DNA from: CAVXTF01 sp963701375
Lineage (GTDB): Bacteria > Actinomycetota > Acidimicrobiia > Acidimicrobiales > CAVXTF01
Length of the DNA stretch: 64,000 nt
Reading direction: 5' to 3'
Assembly (NCBI GenBank): GCA_963701375.1
Contig: CAVOZT010000002.1
Location: forward strand, 57,866-121,865
Below the pieces are notes generated by a model. The model was not told the origin of the DNA. It worked only from the letters and a program-made list of their open reading frames with translations, and searched no databases. Both the position numbers and the translations under genes were made by a program. The stretch's first letter is position 1. Every line of letters begins with the position of its first letter. Below, one piece after another: positions 35,651-46,252 of the stretch.

Positions 35651-36718
35651 CTAACTAAGCAGCGTGGCAAGAACCTCGTAGACACGTTCCAACTCCTCGC
35701 GGGTCACGCGTTCGTCGGAGGTGTGAGCCAAGAGCGGATCGCCTGGCCCGAAGTTGGCCGCAGGAATTCCGATCGAGGCGAACGTAGCCACGTCGGTCCA
35801 CCCGACCTTCGCACGCGCAGGGCTTCCGGAGGCTTCGACCAAGCGCGCAATCGTCGGTTCGCCAAGTGTCGGTCGAGCGCCGGGAGTCACCTCGAGAACC
35901 TCGAGGGAGTCGCCGGCGTCCGTGTCGATCGCAGGGTCCAAGAGCTCGTGCAACTCGGAGACGGCGCTGTCGGAGTCGCGGTCGGGAGCGAAACGGAAGT
36001 TGACCTTCACCGAAGCCTCGTCGGGGACGACGTTCCCAGCGATCCCCCCCTGGATTCCCACGGCCTGCAACTGTTCTGCGTACTCGCAACCATCGAGCAC
36101 GACGCGGCGTGACTCGTATCCACCCAGGATCTCGAGAAGGCGCGCAGTGCGGTGAACCGCGTTCACCCCGGTAAATGGCCTCGCGGTGTGGGCCCGCTTT
36201 CCGCGGAATCGCGCGACCGCGTGGAGCGTTCCCTGACATCCCGCCTCGACCACACCTGAAGTCGGCTCGCCGAGCACGGCCGCGTCAGCGGCGATGAGAT
36301 CCGGCCGTGTCGCGGCGAGGATCCTGAGACCGTTGTGCTCCCTGCCCACTTCCTCGCAGGGATAGAAGACGTACGTGACGTCGGTCGCGGGCCGTTTTAC
36401 GGTGACTGCGAGCGCGAGCATGACGGCGACGCCGCCCTTCATGTCCACGGCGCCCAATCCCGACAGGACTTCGTTCTCGATCTTCGCCCCGGCTCTCCCG
36501 TTTCCCGGCACGGTGTCGAGATGTCCTGCGATCACTACCCGAGCACCGCGGCCCTGCTCGGTTCGCGCCACCACCGTGTCGCCGATTCTCTCCAACCGAA
36601 GCCAAGGCGCCCGGGACAGGTCCGTCTCTACCGCGTCGGCGAGATTCGATTCGTCGTGGCTGACAGAGGGGATGTCGACGATCTCTGCCGCCAGAGCGAG
36701 AAGGTCCGGAACCTTCAT
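35651..36718 (-). CDS. dapE: Succinyl-diaminopimelate desuccinylase DapE
   Basis: An M20-family zinc hydrolase that removes succinate from N-succinyl-LL-DAP. In the 355-residue product the metal-site motifs are AGHLDTVPGN, GAVDMKGG (bridging Asp), PCEEVG (catalytic Glu) and a late His near LLAHTSDERV. The ATG at 36718 is chosen because the conserved region starts there; a GTG at 36742 would overlap dapD by 14 bp. It follows dapD directly, a pairing typical of actinobacteria, and is convergent with lexA across 25 bp. Confidence 0.92.
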   Translation of the reverse strand: MKVPDLLALAAEIVDIPSVSHDESNLADAVETDLSRAPWLRLERIGDTVVARTEQGRGARVVIAGHLDTVPGNGRAGAKIENEVLSGLGAVDMKGGVAVMLALAVTVKRPATDVTYVFYPCEEVGREHNGLRILAATRPDLIAADAAVLGEPTSGVVEAGCQGTLHAVARFRGKRAHTARPFTGVNAVHRTARLLEILGGYESRRVVLDGCEYAEQLQAVGIQGGIAGNVVPDEASVKVNFRFAPDRDSDSAVSELHELLDPAIDTDAGDSLEVLEVTPGARPTLGEPTIARLVEASGSPARAKVGWTDVATFASIGIPAANFGPGDPLLAHTSDERVTREELERVYEVLATLLS

Positions 36719-36728
36719 CTCGCCGGAG

Positions 36729-37556
36729 TCAGGTGGCGACACCGTGTTCCCGGAGTATGGCCTCTAGTCCCGCCTTGTCGTGCCTGCGGCCAGGATCGAG
36801 CCGTCTCACCACAAGGGCGCACGGCAAGAAGAACTCGCCACCCGGGTACTCACGACGGCGCGACGCGTTCACGACGACGCTCCACGGTGGGATCTCGCCG
36901 CGACCAAGCTCCTCGCCGGACTCGGCGTCGATGACCGGTATGGCCGGGTTGAGGAGGGTCGCCTCTCCGAGTACCGACCCCTCTCCCACCCTCGCGCCCT
37001 GGGTGATCATCGAACGGCTGCCGACGAACACGTCGTCTCCGAGCATTACCGGCGCGGCCTGTGGCGGCTCGAGCACCCCACCGATGCCCACTCCTCCAGA
37101 CAGGTGCACGCGCGCGCCGATCTGAGCGCAAGAGCCGACCGTCGCCCAGGTGTCCACCATGGTGTCGGCACCCACTCTCGCTCCGATGTTCACGTAGCTC
37201 GGCATCATCACGACTCCACGGTCGAGAAACGAACCCCAGCGAGCCGACGCTCCGGGAACGACGCGCACGCCGGCCTCTGCAAACCCTGACTTGAGGGGGA
37301 TCTTGTCGGCGTACTCGAACGGTCCGACCTCGGTCGTCTTCACCGACATGAGCCGGAACAAAAGGAGTATCGCGTGCTTCAACCAGATATTGACCTTCAC
37401 GGCCCCCGTTAACGGGTCGATCTCCGCGACCCTCGCTTCTCCCTTGTCGAGAAGGTCGACCGCCTCCGTAACCAGGCGAAGCGCATCGGCGTCGCCCGCA
37501 GAAAGAACGTCGGCACTGGCCCATAGCTCCTCGACCGACGCACTTAGATCGGGCAT
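36729..37556 (-). CDS. dapD: Tetrahydrodipicolinate N-succinyltransferase DapD
   Basis: Transfers succinyl from succinyl-CoA to tetrahydrodipicolinate. The 275-residue product has a helical N-terminal domain and a left-handed beta-helix made of hexapeptide repeats from about residue 110 (VNIGARVGADTMVDTWATVG). The VHLSGGVGIGG segment corresponds to the conserved active-site turn. The C-terminal region with GEIPPWSVVVNASRRRE resembles the proteobacterial DapD type. Downstream dapE overlaps or abuts it. Confidence 0.92.
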   Translation of the reverse strand: MPDLSASVEELWASADVLSAGDADALRLVTEAVDLLDKGEARVAEIDPLTGAVKVNIWLKHAILLLFRLMSVKTTEVGPFEYADKIPLKSGFAEAGVRVVPGASARWGSFLDRGVVMMPSYVNIGARVGADTMVDTWATVGSCAQIGARVHLSGGVGIGGVLEPPQAAPVMLGDDVFVGSRSMITQGARVGEGSVLGEATLLNPAIPVIDAESGEELGRGEIPPWSVVVNASRRREYPGGEFFLPCALVVRRLDPGRRHDKAGLEAILREHGVAT

Positions 37557-37639
37557 CCGGACGAGACTACCGGCAGGTGTTCGGGCAGCTGAGCACGGTT
37601 GATCGACCCTGACAGTGCAAGATGAGCCAGACCGCCGGG

Positions 37640-38848
37640 TCAGGCGCCCAATCTGTGACGGTTCGATTCCAGGCGCCGTGCGACGAGCTCTATCCGGTCG
37701 TCGGGCTGCACCACAGCGATGCGTACGTGGTCGGGAGAATGATCCCCGTATAGGTCGCCCGGGCTCACGAGCATGCCTGCACTCTCGGCGAGCGCCCGAG
37801 CGAAGACGAATGCTCCAGACGGGTGTCCGGATCCGCCGGCCTCCTCAGAAGCCCACGCCGGAACTGGCACCCACAGGTAGAAGGCACCGTCTGGAAGCGG
37901 AGCCGCGATCCCGGCATCCTCGAGAACACGGGCAAGTCGTTCGAGGCGCCGGGAGTAGATCCCCCGCTGGATCTCGACGTGCTCGTCGTCGTCGAAAGCG
38001 ACAGCTGCAGCGTGTTGCACGGGACCGGCAACCATGAGACCGGCGTGCCGTCGTACTTCCGCCAGATAACCGACAAGGTCGGGGTCGCCTGCGAAGAAAC
38101 CGACTCGGCATCCCGCCAGGTTCGAGCGCTTGGAAAGCGAGTGCACCGCCACGACGCCGCCGGAACCGCCGGAGCCGCCCGAGCCGAGGATCGTGCGTGG
38201 AGGCGACGCCCAAGTGAATTCGGCGTAGCACTCGTCCGAGAAGACGGGTACTCCCCTTGCGCGGCCCCACTCTGCAGCCTCGGAGAGATCGGTGAGGCTC
38301 CCCGTCGGGTTGGCAGGGCTGTTCACCCAGACAAGCAGCGCGCGCTCAGCGTCGCCTTCCTCGATCGACGCGAAGTCGAGCCCCCCGCCTTCGCATTCGG
38401 GCACACCGACCGAGCGGCATCCCGCAAGCTCCGCGCTCATCTCGTACGTCGGATAGGCGGTCGCCGGATGCAGCACGGTGTCGCGATCGGGCGTGCGAAG
38501 TCGCATGTACCACGCAAGCGAAGCGACGAACTCCTTCGACCCCACGCAGGCAGCAATGTGGGCCGCTTCGATCTCCACGCCGAAGCGCCGCGCCACCCAT
38601 CTCGCCGCTGCCTCGCGAAAGGGGGTACTGCCGATCGATGCCGGGTAGCCGCGCTCGGCTCCCGACGAACCGAGAGCTAAAACGACACTCGGGGGAGGGG
38701 GATCACACGGGGTGCCGATGGAAAGATCCACCGCACCGCCTTCGTGGGACCGTGCGATCTCCGAGATCTCCGCGAGCCGGTCGTAAGGGTACGGCGGAGG
38801 CACGAAGCGCCCGGGAACCCCCGTCTGCTCCCTCAATGAGCTCATCAC
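37640..38848 (-). CDS. dapC: Succinyldiaminopimelate transaminase DapC
   Basis: A fold-type I PLP aminotransferase of 402 residues. Signatures include the substrate-loop PPPYPYDRL near the N-terminus, VNSPANPTGSLTDL, FSDECYAEFTW and the Schiff-base Lys in HSLSKRSNLAGCRVGFF. Position next to dapD and dapE makes N-succinyl-LL-DAP aminotransferase the likely activity, though the family also contains aspartate and other aminotransferases. The start overlaps the hflX stop (ATGA). A GSGGSGGSGG insert in the middle is a small nucleotide repeat. Confidence 0.85.
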   Translation of the reverse strand: MMSSLREQTGVPGRFVPPPYPYDRLAEISEIARSHEGGAVDLSIGTPCDPPPPSVVLALGSSGAERGYPASIGSTPFREAAARWVARRFGVEIEAAHIAACVGSKEFVASLAWYMRLRTPDRDTVLHPATAYPTYEMSAELAGCRSVGVPECEGGGLDFASIEEGDAERALLVWVNSPANPTGSLTDLSEAAEWGRARGVPVFSDECYAEFTWASPPRTILGSGGSGGSGGVVAVHSLSKRSNLAGCRVGFFAGDPDLVGYLAEVRRHAGLMVAGPVQHAAAVAFDDDEHVEIQRGIYSRRLERLARVLEDAGIAAPLPDGAFYLWVPVPAWASEEAGGSGHPSGAFVFARALAESAGMLVSPGDLYGDHSPDHVRIAVVQPDDRIELVARRLESNRHRLGA

Positions 38849-40104
38849 GGAACCGCGAACTCCCTGAAGCGCGCCTGACCCGCGTCGTCGAGAACGACGT
38901 GCACGACGGTCGCACCCTCGTCGTTGCGCGTCTCCACTACCTCGCCCTCTCTGTGAACGGCGGCGAGAACGTCGCCTCGACCGTACGGGACGACGAGCTC
39001 GATCACCCGGTCCGCCACTCTTAGCCGATCGCCGATCGCCTGCAGCAACTCGTCCATTCCGATTCCCGCCGTAGCCGATACGGCCACGGAACCCTGGTGG
39101 TCTTCTGCGAAGCGCGCCGCATCCGGCGACCGGTCCACCTTGTTCACCACTAGCAGCTCCGGGACTCGATCCGCGCCGATCTCCTCGAGCACCGAACGGA
39201 CCGCCTCGATCTGCTTTTCGGGATCGACCGACGAGCCGTCGACAACGTGCATCAGCAGATCGGCGTCGCGCACGATCTCGAGGGTCGGCTTGAACGCCTC
39301 GACGAGCTGATGGGGAAGCTTGCGAACGAACCCCACAGTGTCGGACAAAAGGACGGTCTCGCCGCCGGGTAACGCAAGCCGCCTCGTGCGCGCGTCGAGC
39401 GTCGAAAAGAGACTGTCGTCGACGAGCGCATCCGCGTTCGTCAACCTGTTGAGCAACGTCGACTTGCCGGCGTTCGTGTAGCCGACGAGCGACACCAGTC
39501 GTTGACGCGACCGGCGACGAGCGCGGCCTTGAGTTCGCCGCGACGCCGCCACACCGCGGAGCTCGCCTTCGAGCCGGCTCATCCGTGTGAGCAACCGGCG
39601 TCTGTCCACTTCGAGCTTCGTCTCTCCCGGTCCCCGGGTCCCTATGCCGCCCGCTTGTTGGCTAAGCGCATGACCCCTGCCTCGCAGGCGCGGAAGCCTG
39701 TAACGGAGCAACGCGAGCTCGACCTGCACCTTTCCTTCCTGGGAGCTCGCGTTCTGGGCGAAGATGTCCAGGATCACTGCGGTCCGGTCGATCGCCGTCC
39801 GCCCGAGGATGTGCTCGAGGTTGCGTTGCTGGGCAGGCGTCAGCTCCGCGTCGAACACGACGGTGTCCGCATCGTGGGCAAGAGCGGCCTCGTGAAGTTC
39901 ACGAGCCTTCCCCTTCCCGAGCAGTGTCGCGGGATCGGGCTCGGCTCTCCGTTGGATCACACGGGCCACCACGTCCGCGCCCGCAGTGGCAACGAGCAAC
40001 TCCAGCTCGTCCAGATCCTCCTCGACTTCCGCGAGCGAGCTCCAACTGAAGACCACACCGACAACGATGATGCGCTCGCGTACGGTCCGTTCGATGAGGC
40101 TCAC
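38845..40104 (-). CDS. hflX: Ribosome-associated GTPase HflX
   Basis: A 419-residue GTPase that splits or rescues stalled ribosomes. The N-terminal HflX domain has the Gly-rich GRGHALSQQAGGIGTRGPGE stretch. The G domain follows with G1 GYTNAGKST, G3 DTVGF and G4 NKVD. The GTG start overlaps the dapF stop (GTGA). The order miaB-miaA-dapF-hflX is conserved across actinobacteria. An Arg-rich segment (RRTQGRARRRSRQR) precedes the G domain. Confidence 0.94.
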   Translation of the reverse strand: MSLIERTVRERIIVVGVVFSWSSLAEVEEDLDELELLVATAGADVVARVIQRRAEPDPATLLGKGKARELHEAALAHDADTVVFDAELTPAQQRNLEHILGRTAIDRTAVILDIFAQNASSQEGKVQVELALLRYRLPRLRGRGHALSQQAGGIGTRGPGETKLEVDRRRLLTRMSRLEGELRGVAASRRTQGRARRRSRQRLVSLVGYTNAGKSTLLNRLTNADALVDDSLFSTLDARTRRLALPGGETVLLSDTVGFVRKLPHQLVEAFKPTLEIVRDADLLMHVVDGSSVDPEKQIEAVRSVLEEIGADRVPELLVVNKVDRSPDAARFAEDHQGSVAVSATAGIGMDELLQAIGDRLRVADRVIELVVPYGRGDVLAAVHREGEVVETRNDEGATVVHVVLDDAGQARFREFAVP

Positions 40105-40985
40105 AGGGCCGCGACCACCTCCTCGTCTCTTTCAGCCACCAGCCCGCGGAGCACCTCCAGGTCCACCAACACATCACCCACCATGCGAACAGGTCCTCCC
40201 AAAATCACACTCTCGGGCTCGAAGCGCACTCGAAGCACTCCCCCGCCGCTTCGGACCTCGACGGTGTCAGAAGCCATCCCCCACGATCGGGCTGCGGCGG
40301 CAGCCGCGCAAGCACCCGTCCCGCACGACTCGGTCATGCCCACGCCGCGCTCCCACACCTCGATGTCGATAGCGGTCGTGGCGCCGACGGGCGGTTCCAC
40401 CGCCTGGACGACCTCGATGTTTGCGCCGCCTTCCACCGCGTGTTCCATCAACGGCCCGACTGACCGAAGCTCGATCCTGCGGTCGGGTGCGAGAAGCACG
40501 ACGTGCGGATTCCCGACGTTCGCGCTGCACGCCCTAGTGACCGCTCCCACTCCGGCGAAGGACACCGGAGGTTCGTCGAGCGGCAGGTCCGGACTCACCC
40601 GCACAGGGCCCATGTCGACCTCGGCGTAACCGCGCCCCGGGCCAAGCTCGGTGTACTCGACCTGTCTGCGCCCGGCCGCCGTGTCGACGTCAACGACGCC
40701 TTGTCGGACCAACCCCATGGCGACCGCGGCCTGCACGAGACACCGGATCCCGTTTCCGCTCATCTCTGCGAAAGAGCCGTCCGCATTTGTCAGGTCCATC
40801 TGCAGGTCGCCGCCGTCGCGGCCATGCCGGCCGACTATCAATCCGTCGGCTCCGAAACCCCTGCGACGGTCGCACAGCGCGGCGACATCGTCGGGTTCGA
40901 GCTTCACGGTCTCGTCTTGCGCCAGAAGCACGAGGAAATCGTTACCCGAACCATGATGCTTGGTAAGCCTGATGGTGCCAGCCAC
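40101..40985 (-). CDS. dapF: Diaminopimelate epimerase DapF
   Basis: A PLP-independent epimerase converting LL-DAP to meso-DAP. The 294-residue product has the two catalytic Cys residues in MSGNGIRCLVQ and ESCGTGACA. HHGSGNDFLV at the start and GNPHVVLL in the middle are also conserved. The GTG at 40985 lies 4 nt after the miaA stop and homology begins within six residues; the frame is open to 41150 but that part overlaps miaA. Confidence 0.94.
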   Translation of the reverse strand: MAGTIRLTKHHGSGNDFLVLLAQDETVKLEPDDVAALCDRRRGFGADGLIVGRHGRDGGDLQMDLTNADGSFAEMSGNGIRCLVQAAVAMGLVRQGVVDVDTAAGRRQVEYTELGPGRGYAEVDMGPVRVSPDLPLDEPPVSFAGVGAVTRACSANVGNPHVVLLAPDRRIELRSVGPLMEHAVEGGANIEVVQAVEPPVGATTAIDIEVWERGVGMTESCGTGACAAAAAARSWGMASDTVEVRSGGGVLRVRFEPESVILGGPVRMVGDVLVDLEVLRGLVAERDEEVVAAL

Positions 40986-40989
40986 GACT

Positions 40990-41952
40990 TCAGTCTCCCA
41001 CCGGGATGGCTTCAGGCGTGCCCGCTGTGTGCGCTGAGACAGCGCCCTCCGCGTCCCACCGAGCGAGAAGCTGGGCAAAAAGGTCTTCTCTAGGATCGAG
41101 CCACTCGATCCGTGGGTCGCGGCGGAACCAGGACCACTGCCGGCGAGCAAGGGTCCGCGTCCGCTGCACCGCCGAGGTCACGGCCTGCTCGAACGGAGTC
41201 CCGTTCTCCAGGTGATCGAGTAGCTCCCGGTAGCCGATCGCCTGCCGCGCAGTTCTCGACAGCCCGCCGGACTCAGACGCGAGCCGCCGGACCTCGTCTA
41301 AGAGGCCCTCGTCGATCAGGTCCGCGAACCTCGAGGCCGCATTCTCGTCGTGAACCGATTGCACGTAAGGGATGCCGACCTGAACGAACGGCGAATGCGG
41401 ATACGTGAGAAGTCCAGGCCCGAACGACGAAAACGGCACACCCGAGCCAAGGGTGACTTCGAGCGCTCGGACCACGCGTCTGCGGTTCGACGGTTCGATC
41501 CGTTCTGCGGCAACAGGGTCGAGAGCCTTCAGCCGCGCATGAAGCACCTCCGTGCCAGAGACGTCGGCTTCGGCTTCGAGAGCAGCGAAGACATCTGGCC
41601 AACGTCCCGGAAGCCTTAGTTCGTCTACGACCGCGCGGAGGTAGAGGCCCGTACCGCCGACGAGCAGCGCACGTTTTCCTCTTTGTTCGATGTCGGCGAC
41701 AACGGCACGCGCGCGGCGTCCTGGAACTCCCGAACGGTGAAATCCTCCGAGGGTTCCACGAGGTCGATCATGTGCACACGCACGCCGGCGCGCTCCTCGG
41801 CCGAAGGCTTCGCAGTACCGATGTCCATCCCGCGGTAGACCGCCATCGAGTCGACGCTCACGATCTCGGCGTCTTGCCGGTACCTCGCGAGCTCGAGGGC
41901 GAGAGACGTCTTGCCGGATGCCGTGGGTCCGACGAGTGCCAGGTGGCTGGCG

Positions 41953-41966
<14 letters not shown>
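40990..41966 (-). CDS. miaA: tRNA dimethylallyltransferase MiaA (one-base frameshift; possible CTG start)
   Basis: Adds a dimethylallyl group to A37 of tRNAs that read UNN codons. The N-terminal frame holds the P-loop VGPTASGKTS, then SVDSMAVYRGMDIGTAKP. It breaks near 41706-41716 in a GC repeat after REFQDAAR; the other frame resumes with AVVADIEQRGKRALLVGGTG. Inserting one base gives a 325-residue protein. No ATG, GTG or TTG lies in frame upstream of the P-loop. The best start is the CTG at 41964-41966, six bases after AGGAG, just before the miaB stop codon. The only GTG (41861) would remove the P-loop. Confidence 0.88.
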
Positions 41967-43392
<1,426 letters not shown>

Positions 43393-43432
43393 CAGGCCAG
43401 TGTAGGCAGAGGGGGCGGGAGCCCCTTACCGC

Positions 43433-44365
43433 CTACAGATCCTCGAAGAGGTCGTCGAGCGGCCCGGTTGTCATCCCCCCGGATCCATGGCGAGATCCGT
43501 TGCTCGGCCACGTACCGTCGGTGGTGAGCCCGTGCATGTCGGCGTGCAGGATGAGCGCTCGGCCGGAAACGCCTACTTCGGCCATGGCCGACTCCGCCTT
43601 GGAGCGCACCCTCTCCTGGTCCGCGCCGTCGCAGATCCCGAGCAGCGTCGGCCCTGCTCCCGACCAGCACGAGGCGAGGGCTCCGGCGTCGACGAGCTTC
43701 GCCAGGAGCTTCGGCGCCTCGGGGAACAGCGGGCTTCTGTAGTCCTGGTGTATCCGGTCCTCGGTCGCCTCGCGGGTGAGCAGCGCCCGGTCCGCCAGTC
43801 CTGCGAGCAATAGCCCCATACGTCCCAGATTGAATGTCGCGTCCATCCTCGACACCTGCTGCGGAAGAGCTTGCCGGGCTCTGGCGGTCGAAAGCGACTT
43901 GTCCGGGACGACCGCTACGAAGGCGAGCCCGATGTCGAGCGGCAACCGGACGGCGCGCACCGCTCCGCGGACGAACGTGGCGCACACGAGTCCCCCGACA
44001 GCGGAGGCCGCGGCGTTCTCCGGGTGGCCGTCGACCGCGGCTGCGACCGCAAGCGGATCCCTCGCACCAGCGGCGGCTGCCGCAGCGGTCGCCAGTGCGG
44101 CGGAAGACCCGAGTCCGCGAGCGACCGGGATCTCAGACCTGACCGTGATCGCCAGCCGGTCGGTGCCGGCGACGTCGATCGCCACGCGCGCTGCGAGGTG
44201 CGTATCGTCCGTCGCGAGGTCCTCACCCTCTCCTTCGCATCGCACGGTGAGGCGGTCGGCGGGCTCCACCTCGACCTCGACATACAGATCGAGCGCCAGG
44301 GCCAGGGCATCGAAGCCCGGCCCGAGATTCGCGGTCGATGCGGGTACTCGTGCGCGGACGGGCAA
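43433..44365 (-). CDS. thrB: Homoserine kinase ThrB
   Basis: A GHMP-family kinase that phosphorylates homoserine for threonine synthesis. The 310-residue product has STANLGPGFD at residues 10-19, the ATP-binding PVARGLGSSAA near 81-91, and a C-terminal GAGPTLLGIC. No thrC or hom gene is present nearby. The start is a TTG at 44365; homology begins immediately, and no ATG or GTG is available. It lies 12 bp after the carboxypeptidase gene. A short His/Gly-rich stretch precedes the acidic C-terminus DDLFEDL. Confidence 0.9.
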   Translation of the reverse strand: MPVRARVPASTANLGPGFDALALALDLYVEVEVEPADRLTVRCEGEGEDLATDDTHLAARVAIDVAGTDRLAITVRSEIPVARGLGSSAALATAAAAAAGARDPLAVAAAVDGHPENAAASAVGGLVCATFVRGAVRAVRLPLDIGLAFVAVVPDKSLSTARARQALPQQVSRMDATFNLGRMGLLLAGLADRALLTREATEDRIHQDYRSPLFPEAPKLLAKLVDAGALASCWSGAGPTLLGICDGADQERVRSKAESAMAEVGVSGRALILHADMHGLTTDGTWPSNGSRHGSGGMTTGPLDDLFEDL

Positions 44366-44377
44366 AGGGTAGAGCCT

Positions 44378-45952
44378 CTAGGAGCGCAAGGCGTCCATTG
44401 CAATGAGTGGGACCGAGACGGGCGGTCCTCCCGCCGACGAAGCCTGGAGGGTCCCGACCACGGCGCCTGCGCTCACCGAGTGGCCGATCCGACCTTGCCT
44501 GACCGAGATGACAACCGTGGTTCCGGGCCAACCGACCGCCACGAGCGGCGCCGCGGTCACGACCTGAGTCCACTTGCCGGAACCGGAAACGCCAGGAGCG
44601 CCGGACGATGTGGTGGAAGAACCGCCGGAAGTTGCGTGAGAAGTAGAGCCGGAAGTAGCCCCGGAAGTTCCGAGAGAGAGGCGGCCAACCATCTGATCGG
44701 CCGGGGACACCTCCACGAGCTGCAGCGCCGGACTGACGGAGTCGATCATGGAGATGTCCTCTTGCGCGGCGTACGCGAGGGTCGTCGGCTGACCCAGGTC
44801 GGCTGCCAACACCATGACCTGCCTGTTGCCGACCTGGCGCATTGCCGCGAGTACCACACAAGCCAGCGCGGAGTTGGTGAAACCGGATTTGATGCCGACG
44901 ACACCGTCGGTGCCGACCACACCGACGTAATTGTCGAGAGTTCCGATATAAGGCAACGTGACAGTGGTCTGGTTCACTATCGACGCGAACGACGGCAACT
45001 CCATTGCTCGTTGGGCCAGTAGCAATTGGTCGTGTGCGGTCGAGACGGTGCCTGAGTCGAACCCGCTCGTATCCGCGTAGTGGGAAGAAGTCATTCCCAA
45101 CGCGGCGGCTTCAGCATTCATCTTTGCGATGAACGCAGGAACGTTCCCCGAATCCCAACGAGCGAGAGTGTCCGCGATGTTGTTCGCCGATCGGACGATG
45201 AGACCGGACAGCAGCTGGCGCTCGGTAAGAACCTCTCCTGCCTGCACCTCCACCGAAGAGCCACCTGCGACCATGGCCTGATCGAAGGTCTGCTGGTCGA
45301 CGGCCGTCATCACGAGCTTCGGGCCCGATGACGTGGCGGTCAACGGGTGCTGCTCGAGCGTCAGGAAAGCCGTCATCATCTTGGTGAGACTTGCGATAGG
45401 AACCGGATCTTCTGGACCCGACGTCTCCAGAAGGCCGGCCGACGGGACGGCGATCGCCGATTCTCCGCTCGACACCCAAGGGATCGTGGGAGTAGAGCCC
45501 GTCACCGCTATGGGCCGCGGGGCGCTAATGCTCAACACTAAGGACGGTGCTGGCCGATGAGACGCGGTGGTGCCGACGCTCGTGTGATCCGCGGTTCCGC
45601 CGCTGGAGGCGAACACTCCGACAAGAATCAGAACAACGAGAACGACGACGGTCGTGCGCAGCCTTCGACGACGTAGCCTGCTCGATCTCGCACGCCTGAG
45701 GGGGTTGACCGGCTTGCCGGGCTTGACGGGGTTGACTGGCTTGCCGGGACCGACGGGCTTGGCGGCCCTGACGGGCTTGGCAGCCTTGGCGGCCTTGATG
45801 GGCCGATTTCGACGAGAGGGATCCTGAGCCAACCTCGCAAGGCCTTCGGTTACCTCGACACTGCCACCGGGACGTTGCCGATGGACGCCCGCGGCACCTG
45901 GCGTACGTGAGCGCTGCGAGTGGTTACCCCTCGCACGACGAACAGCGTCCAC
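44378..45952 (-). CDS. D-alanyl-D-alanine carboxypeptidase-like PBP with Lys/Pro-rich cytoplasmic tail and KSG motif
   Basis: A 524-residue S11-family protein. Residues 50-86 are a Lys/Pro/Ala/Val repeat (KPVNPVKPGKPVNP), an unusual cytoplasmic region ahead of one membrane anchor at about 100-116. The catalytic motifs are SLTK (Ser188, Lys191), SAN at 255-257, and KSG at 355-357 in place of the usual KTG. Ser is tolerated there in some penicillin-binding proteins, so activity is still likely. A Ser/Thr/Gly-rich spacer near 415-445 separates it from a C-terminal beta domain. It is a paralogue of the enzyme at 25712-26917. Confidence 0.85.
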   Translation of the reverse strand: MDAVRRARGNHSQRSRTPGAAGVHRQRPGGSVEVTEGLARLAQDPSRRNRPIKAAKAAKPVRAAKPVGPGKPVNPVKPGKPVNPLRRARSSRLRRRRLRTTVVVLVVLILVGVFASSGGTADHTSVGTTASHRPAPSLVLSISAPRPIAVTGSTPTIPWVSSGESAIAVPSAGLLETSGPEDPVPIASLTKMMTAFLTLEQHPLTATSSGPKLVMTAVDQQTFDQAMVAGGSSVEVQAGEVLTERQLLSGLIVRSANNIADTLARWDSGNVPAFIAKMNAEAAALGMTSSHYADTSGFDSGTVSTAHDQLLLAQRAMELPSFASIVNQTTVTLPYIGTLDNYVGVVGTDGVVGIKSGFTNSALACVVLAAMRQVGNRQVMVLAADLGQPTTLAYAAQEDISMIDSVSPALQLVEVSPADQMVGRLSLGTSGATSGSTSHATSGGSSTTSSGAPGVSGSGKWTQVVTAAPLVAVGWPGTTVVISVRQGRIGHSVSAGAVVGTLQASSAGGPPVSVPLIAMDALRS

Positions 45953-46252
45953 GTTCCTGTTAGCTACCTTCCTCTATCGACCTGGTGCTCGACCTGGTGC
46001 TCGACCTGGCGCTCGACCTGGCGCCGACCCTGGGTGTTCCGAACCCTGGGTGTTCCGCCTTGCGCCTTGTCGGCGAATCGTGCCCCTCTGCCGGCACCGG
46101 CGGAACCGAAGCAGGCAGCCTAACGAAACTGGGCACCTGCGTGGTGGGTAAGCCGAGATAAGCCCTGGTAGGAGCGCTGCGCGGATGAGTCGGAAGCCGC
46201 CTTTGATCCTCTACCGATCCTCTACTCCCGTGCTTGGTCCTCTGCTGATCTC
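45953..46252. other. Intergenic region between two minus-strand genes, repeat-rich
   Basis: Three hundred bases with no supported gene. Two short repeat sets are present: a 12-bp unit at 45977-46024 and a doubled CCCTGGGTGTTCCG just after it. Near 46200-46260 there are several copies of GATCCTCT. A promoter for the carboxypeptidase gene is expected here, but I could not identify it. Confidence 0.4.
45977..46024. repeat. Tandem repeat, 12-bp unit, four copies
   Basis: TCGACCTGGTGC appears twice exactly, then twice with GGCGC in place of GGTGC. The copies are contiguous. Confidence 0.85.
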
